Positions 22,825-34,960 are shown, counted from the first letter of the stretch. The stretch: 64,000 nucleotides of DNA from Malus domestica (GCF_042453785.1 NC_091663.1:35857001-35921000); one strand, 5' to 3'. Notes: generated by a model from the letters alone, not told the origin. Translations and numbers: made by a program.

Positions 22825-22982
22825 AAGTAAAACTAATGAAAAGTCCAAAAAAAAAATATTAGTTTTAATGAAAAAAGACAGACAAAGGTATAGCGAATAG
22901 TACGGTAGTACCAAGGAAAAGTAAAAATGTGATTTTTCGTTAAAAGTGAATAGTATCATGAGTGTTTCGTTAAAATTCCCTT
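22825..22982 (+). mobile_element. MITE, family A copy 2
   Basis: AAAACTAATGAAAAGTCC at the left, GATTTTTCGTTAAAAGTGAA and TTTCGTTAAAATTCCC at the right. It belongs to the shorter subfamily with the copies at 3681 and 23636. Confidence 0.75.
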
Positions 22983-23525
22983 ACATTTTTATGGGTTCAA
23001 TCTCTCTTTATTTCCTTTTAGCTTTTCGTGAATTACAAATCTCCAAAGATTTATTCTTATCATGAAAATTGAATTCATTCCTCATTCGAATGTATTGATT
23101 TTAATCTTGCCCTCTCTTTGTTATGATGTATGTTTGTAGAAAACTCTTTTTTGTATGAATGTTTCAGAATTACATAGAACGTTATCTTCGTCTACATCTT
23201 GGAACGATCTTTGACATTTAATACAGTTGAAACGATCACTAACATGTAATAAAGTTGGAGCGAGATTATGCATATACATTAAAATAACACGTATAATTTA
23301 GGGATGGTTTGTATTGTTGTGCTGTGAGAATAAGCTCATTTTTGCTACTTCACGTTTTCAGCTTTTTTTTTCACTCAAAATTGTGAAAATAAGCTGTTTT
23401 TAAGTGTTTACCAAACACATTTTTGAGCTTAGCTTTTTTTTTTATACCCATTTTTTATAAAAGGACATCAGTACTAAATCAGTACTTAGAATTGACCCAG
23501 TGTTGCATTCTTACTTTCAAAAAAA
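22983..23525. other. Intergenic stretch
   Basis: AT-rich. The words ACAGTTGAAACGATCAC and TAATAAAGTTGGAGCGA at 23223-23262 are related to the tandem repeat that follows, so this may be a diverged first part of that array. No gene seen. Confidence 0.4.
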
Positions 23526-24330
23526 AAGCAAAAGATCTAAATAAATATGTAACCAACCCTAAAAATAAATCTAAATAAAGAAGTTGTTTGGTATAGTGAT
23601 ACAACAGTATCTTCATAGACATTCAAAAAAATTAAAGGAAAACTAACGAAAAGTCCAAAAAAAACTTTAGTTTTAATGAAAAATGACAAATAAAGGTGTA
23701 GTGAACAATACCATGAAAAGGTAAAAATGTGGTGTTTCATTAAAACTCTCAAAATTAAATCAATTACTAACATTAATATAGTTGGAACGATCATTGCCAT
23801 TCAATAAAGTTGGAGCAAAACAACGCCAAATACATAAAATCAAAACGTACAAATTTAGAAATGAACCAATTTTGAAAGAAAAGTGAAGGGTCTAAATAAA
23901 GAAGTTCTTGGCATGGTGATACCGTGATACAGCGTATTCACCAACATCCAAGAACATTAGAACGACCATTCATATTCAATATAGTTGAAACGATCACTGG
24001 CATCCAATAAAGTTAGAATGATTATTGACAATAACATTTTAAAACCAACCCAATATTTCATTTGCCTTTTCAAACACAAGTGGAAAATCTAAATGATGAA
24101 CTTACTTGGCAATTGACATGGTGATACGGTACTATCTTCATCGAAATCCGAAAACACTGAAAGAATAATTGACATTCAATAAAGTAATACCTACCACTAA
24201 TATTCAATAAAGTTGGAACGAACTCACGCTAACACATAACAACAATACACACAAATCAAGAAACGACCCACTCACTCATTTTCCCTTTGAAAGAAGTGAA
24301 AGATCTAAAACAAGGAACTTGCTTGAGATG
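23526..24330. repeat. Degenerate tandem array with about 200 bp units
   Basis: Units begin near 23526, 23877, 24066 and 24290 with AAAGATCTAAA, AAGGGTCTAAATAAAGAAG, GGAAAATCTAAATGATGAAC and GAAAGATCTAAAACAAGG. Each continues with a TGGTGATAC-like word and then ATTCAATAAAGTTGGAAC-like words. The last unit is partial. The first unit is lengthened by the MITE at 23636. Confidence 0.6.
23636..23750 (+). mobile_element. MITE, family A copy 3, inside the tandem array
   Basis: AGGAAAACTAACGAAAAGTC to GTTTCATTAAAACTCTC. About 115 bp, shorter than its relatives. Confidence 0.7.
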
Positions 24331-27301
24331 GTGCCTTTTATTCCATAATGGGTGAAAGGTTGAAACTAGACCTAACCAATTAATGTACTCCTAAATCTAA
24401 TTATTGGGAAAACCTTTTTCTTAATCATTCAACCAACAAAATTAAACGTAAAAAATTAAAGAAAAATAAACCTCCAAAATTTTCCACATAAGACAAAAAC
24501 GAGATGTGAACACGGCGGACCCACCAAAAAATTAGATTAATTAAACGCGGGAAAAGTGAAGGGGAGGTGGAGACCAAAAAAAAAATTAAGGGTTTTGTCG
24601 TTATCTGCACATTGCCATTTAAAAAAAAGTGGATTTTGTTGACAAGGACTTAATGTGTCGTATTAGGGAATAACTCCAAACATTAACAGCTAATCAACAA
24701 AGGACAAGTCATAATACGACGTTGAGAAACAAACCACGACAAGTCGAGCACGAAATCTCCCGTTCATGCTAACAATGTTCCACACGTGTTCGTCGTTTGG
24801 TCCGAACAATGTGTTTCATCTTTTTTGTAGTCGAGAATTCGAGATTTAGTTTCTCTTGTTGTAAATTATATTCATGTATAATATACAGAGTATTGTTTTC
24901 TTATAAACAAATCATAGTCTAACACGTTATGTTTTTAATCTTTCACTTTTATATGACGTACGTATGGAATGACTTCTTAGACGAAAAAGTCATGCAAGGT
25001 TCATATAGTAGGAACACACAGATGTTAATTGGTTCGTCTCCTTATAGTCGAGGTTGAATTTCTTTTCTGTAGATTATTGTTTACATATAAGGAATACTTT
25101 TTTCATGTAAACAAGGAACAATCACAGTCTAAAGTATATGCAGAATATTTTTATTTTGTACTTTTAACATACTCTCTTATAATTTGTACCTACATAAAAT
25201 GAATAACTCCTTGACAAAAAAGAGCAAGCACAGTTCCCAATATATAATAAAGTGAATGAAAGAATTCGACGAAACCTAATTAAAGCATAAGCAGAGTTTC
25301 CAACGAGGGCTGGCTCAGCTGGTAATATCTTTGCCTTGTGTGTCGCCTCACCAAGATTTTGAGTGTTGCTGCCAGTCGTCCTCGTTGGTGCGCGATCTGT
25401 AAACTTCAATGTAAATCCTTTTAACTTGAAGTAATGGATGTTATCCTAGCGTTGGTGATGAGAGTAACCCATCTCTGTCTAAACTTTGGTGGATCGGATA
25501 AGCATAAGAATACATTCAACCTTTGTAAAGCAATGCAATAGAGAGTCATGAGTCAAGTAAGGACAGGGTTCCATGTCATTGTCCAAAGCCTGGCTGTGTT
25601 TTTCTACCACTTAGTGGCCATTAAGCACTCAAAAGCAAATCCCAAAAATCTTATTAAATTTGTTTGCTTGTTTACTTGTTTGTTTTTTATCCATGGGTTT
25701 TCATATGTGGTCCCTTTGGAATACATCCAAAATTCCCAACCACTACCAACTAGATGACTCTCCCCACCACCTAAAAACAAACCAATTCTATGCACTTGCC
25801 ATTATCCCCAAATTCCAAATACGAATTGAGATCCACTCCGAGTTTTTGTGTTTAGAGGTCGTATATCAAAAGATTTGGACAACTTAATTTTAATCATCTG
25901 ATTCCTATTAACTTGTCTCATCGGCCCATTTTACAAAAATATAAAAATTTGAACGGCTTAGATCTCTTTCTCTATTTTTTGAACGGTCTATATCTCTTGG
26001 TCCGCGCGGTCCAAACACAGAGATTTAGAGTGAATTGATCGAAATCCGTATTTTTACGGATAAAAACTAACATAAAATGGATTATCGCTCTCGTGCGTTC
26101 TATTTTAATAGTAATTGCCTTGCAGAGAATAAATATACACCTAATAACGCGCTATCTATCTAAAACAATAGATGATAGTGAGCTCGTTCAATTTAAGTTC
26201 TTCTCCGGAATAAGAATTTACCCAAAGAGATGGAGAGAGATGAAGAAATCCACGATTACAAACGCTGCTCCAATCATTTTTTCTCACTCAATTTTCATGT
26301 CCTTTCTGATGAATAAAAAAAACAAGAAAATTCCCCCATCTTTTATCTATTTTTTGGTACCATCTTTTTGATGGTTTGAAATCCTTAAATGGAACATGAA
26401 AAAGAAATGTTTCATCTGCTAAAAAAGTGGAAATAATCACTTCCTTTTCCTCAAGTCATATGCCACTATCTCAATTTGTGCGGTGGTGAGGATGGCGTGG
26501 TTGATTACACTTGGCATCGAAATTTCACAAGAATTAAATAACGCGAATAAACGTTTTGTTAATAGAGATTTTGCTGTTTAACCGAAGATATATGTCATCT
26601 TGCATTTACCTTTCTTATCTGCGATGTATCCATACATTTACTATACGCTCATCACATGATTGTAGATACTTAATTATGAGAGTTATAAATACAAGGAATA
26701 TATTCAAGTTGTATGAAAAAAATCTTTTTTTTTTTTTACACATTCAAAGCTCCCAAGGCGTGATATATCATCTTGTACATGCGGCTATTCTCACGTATCT
26801 GCATTTCTCTTTACTGTATACGTTTGATAAAAATTGTAAACACAATTAATAATATATTCGGTTGCACGTAAGAATCTCTCGCTGTTTCGTAGCGTTGAAA
26901 TATCAGTGTCCTAATAAAACATGCAAAAAGGCATGCACTCAAATCAAGCATAATCTATCATGTCACGCATAAAGACACAAAACGCAAACAGAGTCAAAGC
27001 TCCTCACTAGAAAGGCGTGATTGAAGTTGGCAAAACCCAGAAAAATCAAAAGAAAAGCAAACCAGATTACTACCTAAACAAAGCATTAATGGAAGATTAG
27101 GAATCGAGATTAAGTTCAAATATCAAACGAAATCTTTATAATTAAGCCTAATTTAACCTAATACAGTACACGAAGTATAACATTTTATGTTCATACACAA
27201 GAAGCATTATGCTCCACAGTTCATATTTTTCAAATTAGTAGTGCTTATAATAAAACCATGTACTAAACAACATATTAATCGACCACCTAACGCTTCGAGA
27301 G
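24331..27301. other. Long intergenic stretch with little recognisable content
   Basis: AT-rich DNA. The only element I can name is the SINE candidate at 25280. At 24770-25130 the words GTCGAG and TGTAAATTATA recur loosely. No gene was found; the open frames of 60-97 codons have low-complexity composition. Confidence 0.45.
25280..25520 (+). mobile_element. tRNA-derived SINE candidate
   Basis: CGAGGGCTGGCTCAGCTGGT at 25302-25321 contains TGGCTCAGCTGG, which fits a pol III box A. About 50 bp further, AAGATTTTGAGTGTTGCTG stands where box B is expected, but is degenerate. The tail side (GTGATGAGAGTAACCCATC) fits a SINE body. The ends are uncertain. It is not a functional tRNA gene, because no cloverleaf can be formed. 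Confidence 0.5.
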
Positions 27302-27400
27302 GAACTTACATGCACCGGGAATGCCACTTTGGCGGCATCCCAAGCCATCACGCACTGCCGTATGTTTTTGGGATACCGCCAGCATCTCCGTTGCAAGTTC
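27302..27400 (-). ncRNA. Strong hairpin downstream of GID1 (miRNA-like or 3' UTR structure)
   Basis: Outer arms GAACTT/AAGTTC close a 99 nt foldback. The core arms TTGGCGGCATCCCAA (27330-27344) and TTGGGATACCGCCA (27368-27381) pair over 14 positions with one mismatch, which becomes a G-U pair in the minus-strand transcript, the strand of GID1. A further inner stem part (ATGC/GCAT) is present. Bulges of 4-5 nt make it a poor fit to strict plant miRNA rules, and I recognise no known miRNA in the arms. It lies about 300 bp beyond the GID1 stop, so it could be part of a long GID1 3' UTR. Confidence 0.4.
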
Positions 27401-27694
27401 TACAACGATGCTTATCATCAATCATGCTGGAAGTAAGCTCTTACATCCAGTGGCTACGCCGAATCCGGTAAACGAGTTCCGATCCTTCCAAGCCGCCGAA
27501 ACAAGAACATGAACGAACGGTTCCGAGGCAGCAGAAGAGAGCTCTCAAATTACCTCAACAAAATGGTAAATAAAGTAAGTAAATACTAGACAATCTTACA
27601 ACTACACACGACAGAGCACCCGAGTAAAAATGTCAAGCTTTTTTGCTACGTATCAATGGCTGCCTTGCGGGTAAAGTTAAGTAGAATCAATCTA

Positions 27695-29050
27695 TTAACA
27701 GTCAGGATTCACGAAGCTCTTCACCTCCTCCATGAGGCAGTAGAAATGCTCGTTGTTCGGCAAGAAGTAGAACCCGATCGTCGCCTGCTTTAAGAACCGA
27801 AGCTTCACATCCTGCCCTGCGTTTTTAAGCCCTTCCACATAAGCCAATTGCCAATCTTGCATGAGATCGAAACCGGCCACAACAACAAGACTCTTGGGAA
27901 ATTTCAAGCCCTCGAGGCTCTTGTCCCTCGGGCCGAAAACGTGACACGCCGGATGATCTCTGTCTTCGCCTTCTGGCAGAAATGCCCGCCAGTACCAATC
28001 ACGGTCTTGTATTGTTACGAAGTACTTCCCATCCAATCTCTTCTCTGTTTCTGTTCTCTTCTGCCCCCCAAACATCGGGTGGAGAAGGATGTTTCCGAGC
28101 ACCTCAACCTCCGCTTCTGCCGCCTTGACTGCGACGTGGTGAGCAATGTTGCCGCCCGAGCTGTCTCCAGCTAGGTAAACGTGAACTTTCGAGTTCTTAC
28201 CCTTCCCGCTCTGCAGCCACTTTCTCGATTTCACCCACTTGAGAGCCGCCCATCCGTCTTCATAAGCACAAGGATACCGATGTTCAGGCGAACGGCGGTA
28301 GTTTACAGAGACTACAACAGCCTTGCAAGTGTTGACAAGGCGGCGGCAGAAGGTGTCGTAGATGGCGCTGTTGGCTGAGGAATGTGTGAAGCTTCCGCCG
28401 TGGAAGAAGATTATGACCGGGACGACCTTGGTGGTGCTCAAGGGCTGCTCAAGATCCGAAATGCCCCATTGCGACTCGTTTTTGGGGGCAAATTTATAAA
28501 CACGGTTGAGGAGGCCGGTGGCTGTGTCGACGTGATCAAACGAGAAAACCCCGTCAACCGGAGTTACGTTGGCGGGGACTTTCCGTTCGAGGAACTCCGC
28601 CAGCTCGCGGTTGAACGTTCCGTCAGCGCGGCGGAGGAGGTTGTAAGCTAGCTTGAAATTGGAGATTAGTACCCATGTGTTGAGCGGAACAACTTTCTGC
28701 CAAAAAAAAGGAAAGAACTAGAGAAATTAGAAATTAATCCATCAAAAACTCCTTGTTTTTCAACAACAAAAATGGAAGAATTAGAAAGAACTACGAAAAT
28801 TCAAGCCCCTTGAAACCAAATCAAAAAGGAAAAAAGATAAGAAAGAATCCAACTGAAATTTTGAACTTTGCCCCAAATGAAAGTCCGAAAAACAAAAACT
28901 AAGAACGAAATGGTTATCAAGACGAGTCGTCTTGCCAGGCAACCCAATTTAGAAATAGAAAGAAAAAAAAAGGGGTCAAATTTGAGAAAAATAAGGAGAG
29001 AGAGGAACTACCTTGGATTCATTGACGCTGACTTCATTACTACCAGCCAT
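27695..29050 (-). CDS. GID1: Gibberellin receptor GID1
   Basis: Two exons, 29050-29012 (13 codons, MAGSNEVSVNESK) and 28696-27695, with a 315 bp intron at the conserved position just before the VVPLNTWVLIS segment. The product is 346 residues, the normal GID1 size. GID1 binds gibberellin in the nucleus and then recruits DELLA repressors to the SCF ubiquitin ligase. Visible features are the N-terminal lid (LNTWVLISNFKLAYNLLRR), the oxyanion HGG at residues 112-114, the GDSSG nucleophile motif with Ser192, and Asp290. At position 320, where related esterases have catalytic His, it has Ile (ATIGFYFLPNNEHF). That loss of His is the mark of a receptor rather than an enzyme. No frameshift or premature stop was seen. 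The gene looks functional; the clade (GID1b/c-like) is an inference. Confidence 0.95.
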
Positions 29051-29775
29051 GTCTCTATAATCTCTGTATCTCTCAAACCCAGCAAGACTTTCCGAAACCC
29101 AGCAAGAAGGGCTCAAAACCAAGCGAGTACGCTGAGCCAAACGACCCCTTTGATGGACACACGAGCAGAGCTGCTGGGTTTGGGGACAGGACGTGATGGG
29201 TTTACCGAAGGGAGCAGTGGACTTTTGTTTCTCTCTGCAGTGCGAAGTGCTGGGTTTGTTGTACTTGAATCGGATTGAATTTTTTGATTCCTCGTTTTGG
29301 GTTTACTGAAGGAAGAGCGGTGAGTAGACACTTGTAAGAAATAATAGAGCACAAGGGGAGAGAGAAAAGATATCACTGTTTAGAGAGAGAAAGAGAGAGA
29401 GTACATATTTAAGAGAGAGAGGGAGCGGGAGGTTGAGAGTCAAACGCAGAGGAACGACGGTGGTGGAGACGGGGACGAGAGAGACGACAAAGCGGGCGGC
29501 CAAATTCACTGTTCAATGGGACCCACTTTTTGTATGTTTTTTTTTTTTTTTGCTTTCTGCTGCTGGTTTTTTTTAGTTTTAGAGAGAGAGAACGAGAGAG
29601 AAGGGTGTGCGTTGTGGCGTGGTCGCTAGCGCGAATGGGTTAAAAAGGTCGGAATGGCTACTGACACTTATGTTTTGGCTTCACACTGTATTTTTGCACT
29701 TCTTTTTTATTTAATTATTTTCTATTTTCTCATAAATAATAAGATGTCGTTGTAAATGTTTTTCTGTTTTGGGAA
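29051..29775 (-). promoter_or_regulatory. 5' UTR and promoter region of GID1
   Basis: Purine-rich on the plus strand, with several GAGAGA runs at 29376-29420 and 29581-29600. On the GID1 strand these are CT-rich tracts, common in plant 5' UTRs and core promoters. No clear TATA box was chosen. The left end of the first tandem duplication lies at about 29776. Confidence 0.5.
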
Positions 29776-30189
29776 TTCGGATCCTCTCGAACCTTACATT
29801 TCGGAGTTTAAGGACGAAGAAATTCGGATCTTTGGCTTGTGCAAAAGGAAAATTGGAGCACTTAGTTTGTGTGAGGTTGGCTAGTGGATTGGGGACAGTC
29901 GGATTCAATTTAAGTGGTCTAAATTGTTCAGTCTTTGAACTCTGGATAGTTAAATCCAGAACGAATCTCAATTGCTATTTTGGTATTTACAAACTTCAAA
30001 AATTATATCATTATTGTGTTTTAGATGATTTAGTTTATGACCTCATTTTGAGATATATGAGCCTTGAACAAATCTCATTTGTTACTCACTTTTTAAACTT
30101 TCATATGTATTAACCTGGTTGATTAATAGTGGATTGATTTAGGTATAAATTATCATTTAGAGCTTTGACTTCAACTTTCTGGTGTGTGT

Positions 30190-30345
30190 GTGTGTTTTTT
30201 TTAACAACCGATATCTACATTAAGGGGTGGGAGAATGCGTTAAACCTTACAATGGGCTAGCAATAATGTAGTTCAAATTCGTCTTCGACGAGAATCGAAC
30301 CTAAGACATCTCACTTACAATGCGATACTTTTCTTTTAAAATGTT
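30190..30345 (-). mobile_element. SINE-like element in unit I-left
   Basis: Minus strand: TTAGGTTCGATTCTCGTCG (box-B-like), GACGAATTTGAACTACATTA, AGCCCATTGTAAGG, and an A-rich tail, seen as GTGTGTGTTTTTTTT on the plus strand. Confidence 0.6.
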
Positions 30346-31016
30346 TTCACTACTCGTAAATTTGTTTTCCTATTCCTCAGTAATAAGAACAAAATGTGTT
30401 AAATTATCGCTATAAAATGAGAAGCCAAAAACAACTTTTGAACTATATTCTTTCATCTCATATATCTTCTACATTTTTTCTTGTTACTCTTAACTCATGA
30501 CATCATATCACACATATTATATGTGCAAACTTTTATACTATTTTTTACGTATGTTTTTTACCAACAATACAAAAGGCAAGACACAATGATACGTATCACT
30601 CAACGACACAAGTTTAATTTAAGACATAACTATCTCAAAGATATATTACAACACTATATGTAAGATCTAATTTAATTTTTTTGACAACTCAGTAATACTT
30701 ACTATGAAAAAATTGAAAATTAGTATAATTTTAAAAGAAAAATAAAAGCTTTATTTTTTTTGGTCAAAAAACAATATAAGCTTTGAGTCTTTTTGGTGCA
30801 CTGAATATACTTTTAGAAAATTCAAAAAGAAAAAAGAGAAGAGTTTCCTGAGTGTGTCCAACGCGATACCACGCGACGACAAATGGTTCTGTCCCTAACC
30901 ACCAGGATAAAATTTTGATTTTATCCTTGTCACATCCTTGAAACCATGAGCCTACCATTGAGCACGACACGGTATTGTCCGTTAGTGGAAGGCACGTGAC
31001 GACATTTTTTTATCAC

Positions 31017-31558
31017 GGGTAAACTGCTATTTGACTCCTTGAACTATTATTCCAGTTGAAATTAACCCCCTGAATTATTTTTTTGGTAAATTAACCCCAT
31101 GAATTATTTGAAATAAGCCAATTGACCACTTGCCGGTATATTCCATCCACTATTTCGTCAAATTCAAAGAAAAATTAGTCATTCCTTCATCAATTCTTAC
31201 TTGTCAACTATAACCAACAGTGTAATTATGACATTTGAAAACAAAATAATGTGTGATAACAATGTGGATGGTCCGTTATGTAAACGTTTGATTTTTTATG
31301 TTTTCTCATTATGCTATATAATTTTGAATTATTTTGTGTCCATGTGTCAAATTTTATTGGTGGTTATAGCTGACAAGTAACAATTAAAGATGAAATGACT
31401 AATTTGTCCTTGAATTTGACGGAATTGATTATGCAATCTAACGGCAAGGGGTTAATTGAATCATTTTAAATAATTCAGATGGTTAATTTACCAAAAAAAT
31501 AGTTCAAGAAATCAATTTCAATTGGAATGATAATTCAGGGAGTCCAACCAATTTACCC
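31017..31558. mobile_element. Long inverted-repeat MITE (Mutator-like) in unit I-left
   Basis: 542 bp. The left arm GGGTAAACTGCTATTTGACT is inverted at the right end (AGTCCAACCAATTTACCC), and both arms continue for over 100 bp. Flanks TTTTTATCAC (31007-31016) and TTTTTGTCAC (31559-31568) make a 10 bp target duplication with one mismatch. Size and duplication length fit Mutator-like nonautonomous elements. Confidence 0.75.
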
Positions 31559-31954
31559 TTTTTGTCACAGCCCGAGGGGACTATTAACGGAGCTCTTTTC
31601 AACAAAATTTAAAAAATAATAAAAGTTATTTATAATGGGGGCTTTGAGTTTTGTTGTATTATCTGGAGCATGTTCAATCCATCATAGGCTACGAACACGT
31701 GGCGATTGGATACTTCTAGAGTTTTAAGGATGGGGCCCACATGGGAGGGCCTTATTCTAAAAGGTTGATACGATGAACTCGGTGGTGGAACCCTTTTTGA
31801 AGCTCTTCTCTTGTGAGAAATTTTTCAGTGCACCACGGCTCTGCACCAAATGTAAAAATATAAATGATTTGAATTTTTATTTATAGAATTGAACTATTTG
31901 TATTATGATGTTTGTTGTACTGAAACATGTTTTTGGTATAGTAAATATCTCATT

Positions 31955-32320
31955 TAATCGATGATGTTCACCGGACTATGTGAGTGTGCCACGTGGCCCT
32001 CATGGTTTGGCTTTTAGGAGATGATTGATCAAATATTTCTTTGAGGCGACACTTTATGTTGAGTAATGCAAGATAGATTAAATTTGGAAACATAAACATA
32101 GATAATTGATCAGATATTCCCGATGATGTTTGTTCACCAGACTATGTGAGTGTGCCACGTGGCCCTCATGGTTTGGCTTTTAGGAGATGATTGATAAGAT
32201 ATTCCTTTGAGGCAACACTTTATGCTGAGTAATGCAAGATAGATTAAATTTGAAACATAAACATAGATGATTGATAAGATATTCCCGATGATGTTCACGG
32301 GACTATGGCTAATTGTTTTT
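31955..32320. repeat. Subrepeats of about 162 bp in unit I-left
   Basis: GATGATGTTCACCGGACTAT, GATGATGTTTGTTCACCAGA and GATGATGTTCACGGGACTAT start near 31961, 32123 and 32286. The first two are full copies including GTGCCACGTGGCCCTCATGG. The third breaks off after a few bases. Confidence 0.8.
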
Positions 32321-32964
32321 ATGCTATTGTTTGGTGATGTTGATATGTATGAGTTTCACATCGAAGAAGTAAAATGTTTATAGTAATTTAAACAACTTGG
32401 AATTTCGTTCATGGACGGAGTTAATCAAGGACTATTGGGGGCAAATGCCGCTACTCAAGTAATTTATTATTTAGCTACATACAACAGATACACACACACA
32501 CACATATATATATCATCATTTGAAATTATCTCCATTATCATTTGAATTTGGATCCTCCCGAACCTTATTTTTCGAAGTTTAAGGATGAAGAAATTTGGAT
32601 CTTTGGCTTGTGCAAAAGAGAAATTGGAGCACTTAGTTTGTGCGAGGTTGGCTAGTGGATTGGGGATAGTCGGATTCAATTTGAGTGGTCCAAATTATCT
32701 AGTCCTTGGACTCTGGATAGTTGGATCCAGAGCAAATCTCAATTGCTATTTTAGTGTTTACAAACTTCAAAAACTATACCATTATTGTATTTTAGATGAT
32801 TTAGTTTATGACCTCATTTCGAAATATATGAGCCTTGAACTAATCACATTTGTTACTCACTTCTTAAACTTTGATATGTATTATCCTGGTTGATTAATAG
32901 TGGATTGATTTAGGTATAAATTATCATTTAGAGCTTTGACTTCAACTTTCTGGTGTGTGTGTGT

Positions 32965-33115
32965 GTGTTTTTTTTTTTTTTGAACAACTGATATCTACAC
33001 TAAGGGGTGGGAGAATGCATTAAGCCTTACAATGGGCTAACAATAATGTAGTTCAAATTCGTCTTCAACGAGAATCGAACCTAAGACATCTCACATACAA
33101 TGTGATACTTTTCTT
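32965..33115 (-). mobile_element. SINE-like element in unit I-right
   Basis: Duplicate of the element at 30190 with the same neighbours, so it was copied with the unit rather than inserted anew. Confidence 0.6.
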
Positions 33116-33654
33116 TTAAAACGTTTTCACTACTCGTAAATTTGTTTTCCTAAGAACAAAATGTGTATGTTTTTTACTAACAATACAAAAGGCAAGACAC
33201 AATGATACATATCACTCAACAATAGCACAAGTTTAATTTAAGATATAACCGTCTCAAAGATATATTAGATCACTATATGTAAGATCTAATTTTTTATTTT
33301 TTTTTTGACAACTCAGTGATACTTACTATGAAAAAATTGAAAATTAATATAATTTTAAAAGAAAAGTATAAGTTTTTTTTTTTGGTCAAAAAACAATATA
33401 AGCTTTGGGTCTAAAATTTTTGGTGCACTGAATATACTTTTAGAAAATTCAGAAAAAAAAAAGAAAAAAAAAGAAAAGAGTTTCATGCGTGCGTCCAACG
33501 TGATACCATGTGGCGACAAAGGGTTCCGTCCCAAAACACCAGGATAAAATTTCGATTTTATCCTTGTCACATCCTTGAAACCACGAACCTACCATTGAGC
33601 ACGACACGGTTTTCGTCCGGTAGTGGAAGGCACATGACGACATTTTTTTGTCAC

Positions 33655-34186
33655 GGGTAAACTGCTATTTGACTCCTTGAACTATTATTTCAGTTGAAAT
33701 TAAACCCCTAAACTATTTTTTTGTAAATTAACCCCATGAATTATTTGAAATAAGCCAATTGACCCCTTACCGGTATTCCATCCACTATTTCGTCAGATTC
33801 AAAGAAAAATTAGTCATTCCTTCATCAATTCTTACTCGTCAAACAATGTAATTATGACATTTGAAAACAAAATAATGTGTGATAACAATGTGGATGGTCC
33901 GTTATGTAAACGTTTGGTTTTTTTATGTTTTCTCATTATGCTATATAATTTTGAATTATTTTGCGCCCATGTGTCAAATTTTATTGGTGGTTATAGCTGA
34001 CAAGTAACAATTAAAGATGAAATGACTAATTTGTCCTTGAATTTGATAGAATTGATTTTGCAATCTAACAGCAGGGGGTTAATTGAATCATTTTAAATAG
34101 TTCAGAGGGTTAATTTACCAAAAAATAGTTCAAGAAATCAATTTCAATTGGAATGATAGTTCAGGGAGTCACACCGTAATTTACCC
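33655..34186. mobile_element. Long inverted-repeat MITE (Mutator-like) in unit I-right
   Basis: 532 bp. GGGTAAACTGCTATTTGACT at the left and GTAATTTACCC at the right. Target duplications TTTTTGTCAC (33645-33654) and TTTTTGTCGC (34187-34196). Same insertion as in the left unit. Confidence 0.75.
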
Positions 34187-34577
34187 TTTTTGTCGCTGCC
34201 TGAGGGGACTATTGACGAAGCTCTTTTCAACAAAATAAAAAATAATAAAAGTTATTTATAATGGAGGCTTTGAGTTTTGTCGTATTATCTGGAGTGTGTT
34301 CAATCCATCGTGGGCTACAAACACGTGGCGATTGGATACCTCTAGAGTTTTAAGGACAGGGCCCACCTGGGAGGGCCTTATTCCGAAAGGTTGATACGAT
34401 GAACTTGGTGGTGGAACCCCCTTCGAAGTTCCTCTCTCGTGAGAAATTTTTCAGTGCACCACAACTCTGCACCAAGCATAAAAATATAAATGATTTGAAT
34501 TTTTATTTATAGAATTGAACTATTTGTATTATGATGTTTGTTGTACTGAAACGTGTTTTTGGTATAGTAAATATCTC

Positions 34578-34960
34578 ATTTTCCCAATGATGTTCACCGG
34601 ATTATGTGAGTATGTCATGTGGCCCTCATGGTTTGGCTTTTAGGAGATGATTGATCACATATTTCTTTGAGGTGACACTTTATGTTGAGTAATGCAAGAC
34701 AGATTAAACTTGGAAACATAAACATAGATGATTGATCAGATATTCCAGACGATGTTCACCAGACTATGTGAGTGTGCCACGTGGCCCTCATGGTTTGGCT
34801 TTGAGGAGATGATTGATCAGATATTCCTTTTAGGCAACACTTTATGCTGAGCAATGCAAGATAGATTAAATTTTGAAACATAAACATAGATGATTGATTA
34901 GATATTCCCGATGATGTTCGCGGGACTATGTGAGTGTGCCACGTTGCCCTCATGGCTAGT
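34578..34960. repeat. Subrepeats of about 162 bp in unit I-right
   Basis: Copies start near 34586, 34750 and 34911. Here the third copy retains TATGTGAGTGTGCCACGTTG, which the third copy of the left unit has lost. Confidence 0.8.

Larger units (their letters stand above)
29776..32540. repeat. Tandem duplication I, left unit (about 2.77 kb)
   Basis: Runs from TTCGGATCCTCTCGAACC to CTCCATTATCAT and is followed head-to-tail by a near copy at 32541-35198. Order is kept throughout: an AAGGATGAAGAAATTTGG-like start, SINE, inverted-repeat element, 160 bp subrepeats, then a (CA)n(TA)n tract. No gene is recognisable in it. Confidence 0.9.

Noticed and set aside
25302-25330. tRNA-like GGGCTGGCTCAGCTGGT considered as a tRNA gene
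   Set aside because: No acceptor stem or anticodon arm can be formed; better explained as a SINE head.
27848-28651. Plus-strand frames opposite GID1
   Set aside because: Shadows of the GC-rich GID1 exon; the minus frame carries the conserved motifs.
29769-30113. 114-codon open frame, with a partner at 32585-32893
   Set aside because: It lies in the tandem duplicated block; differences between copies are spread over all codon positions and no domain is visible.
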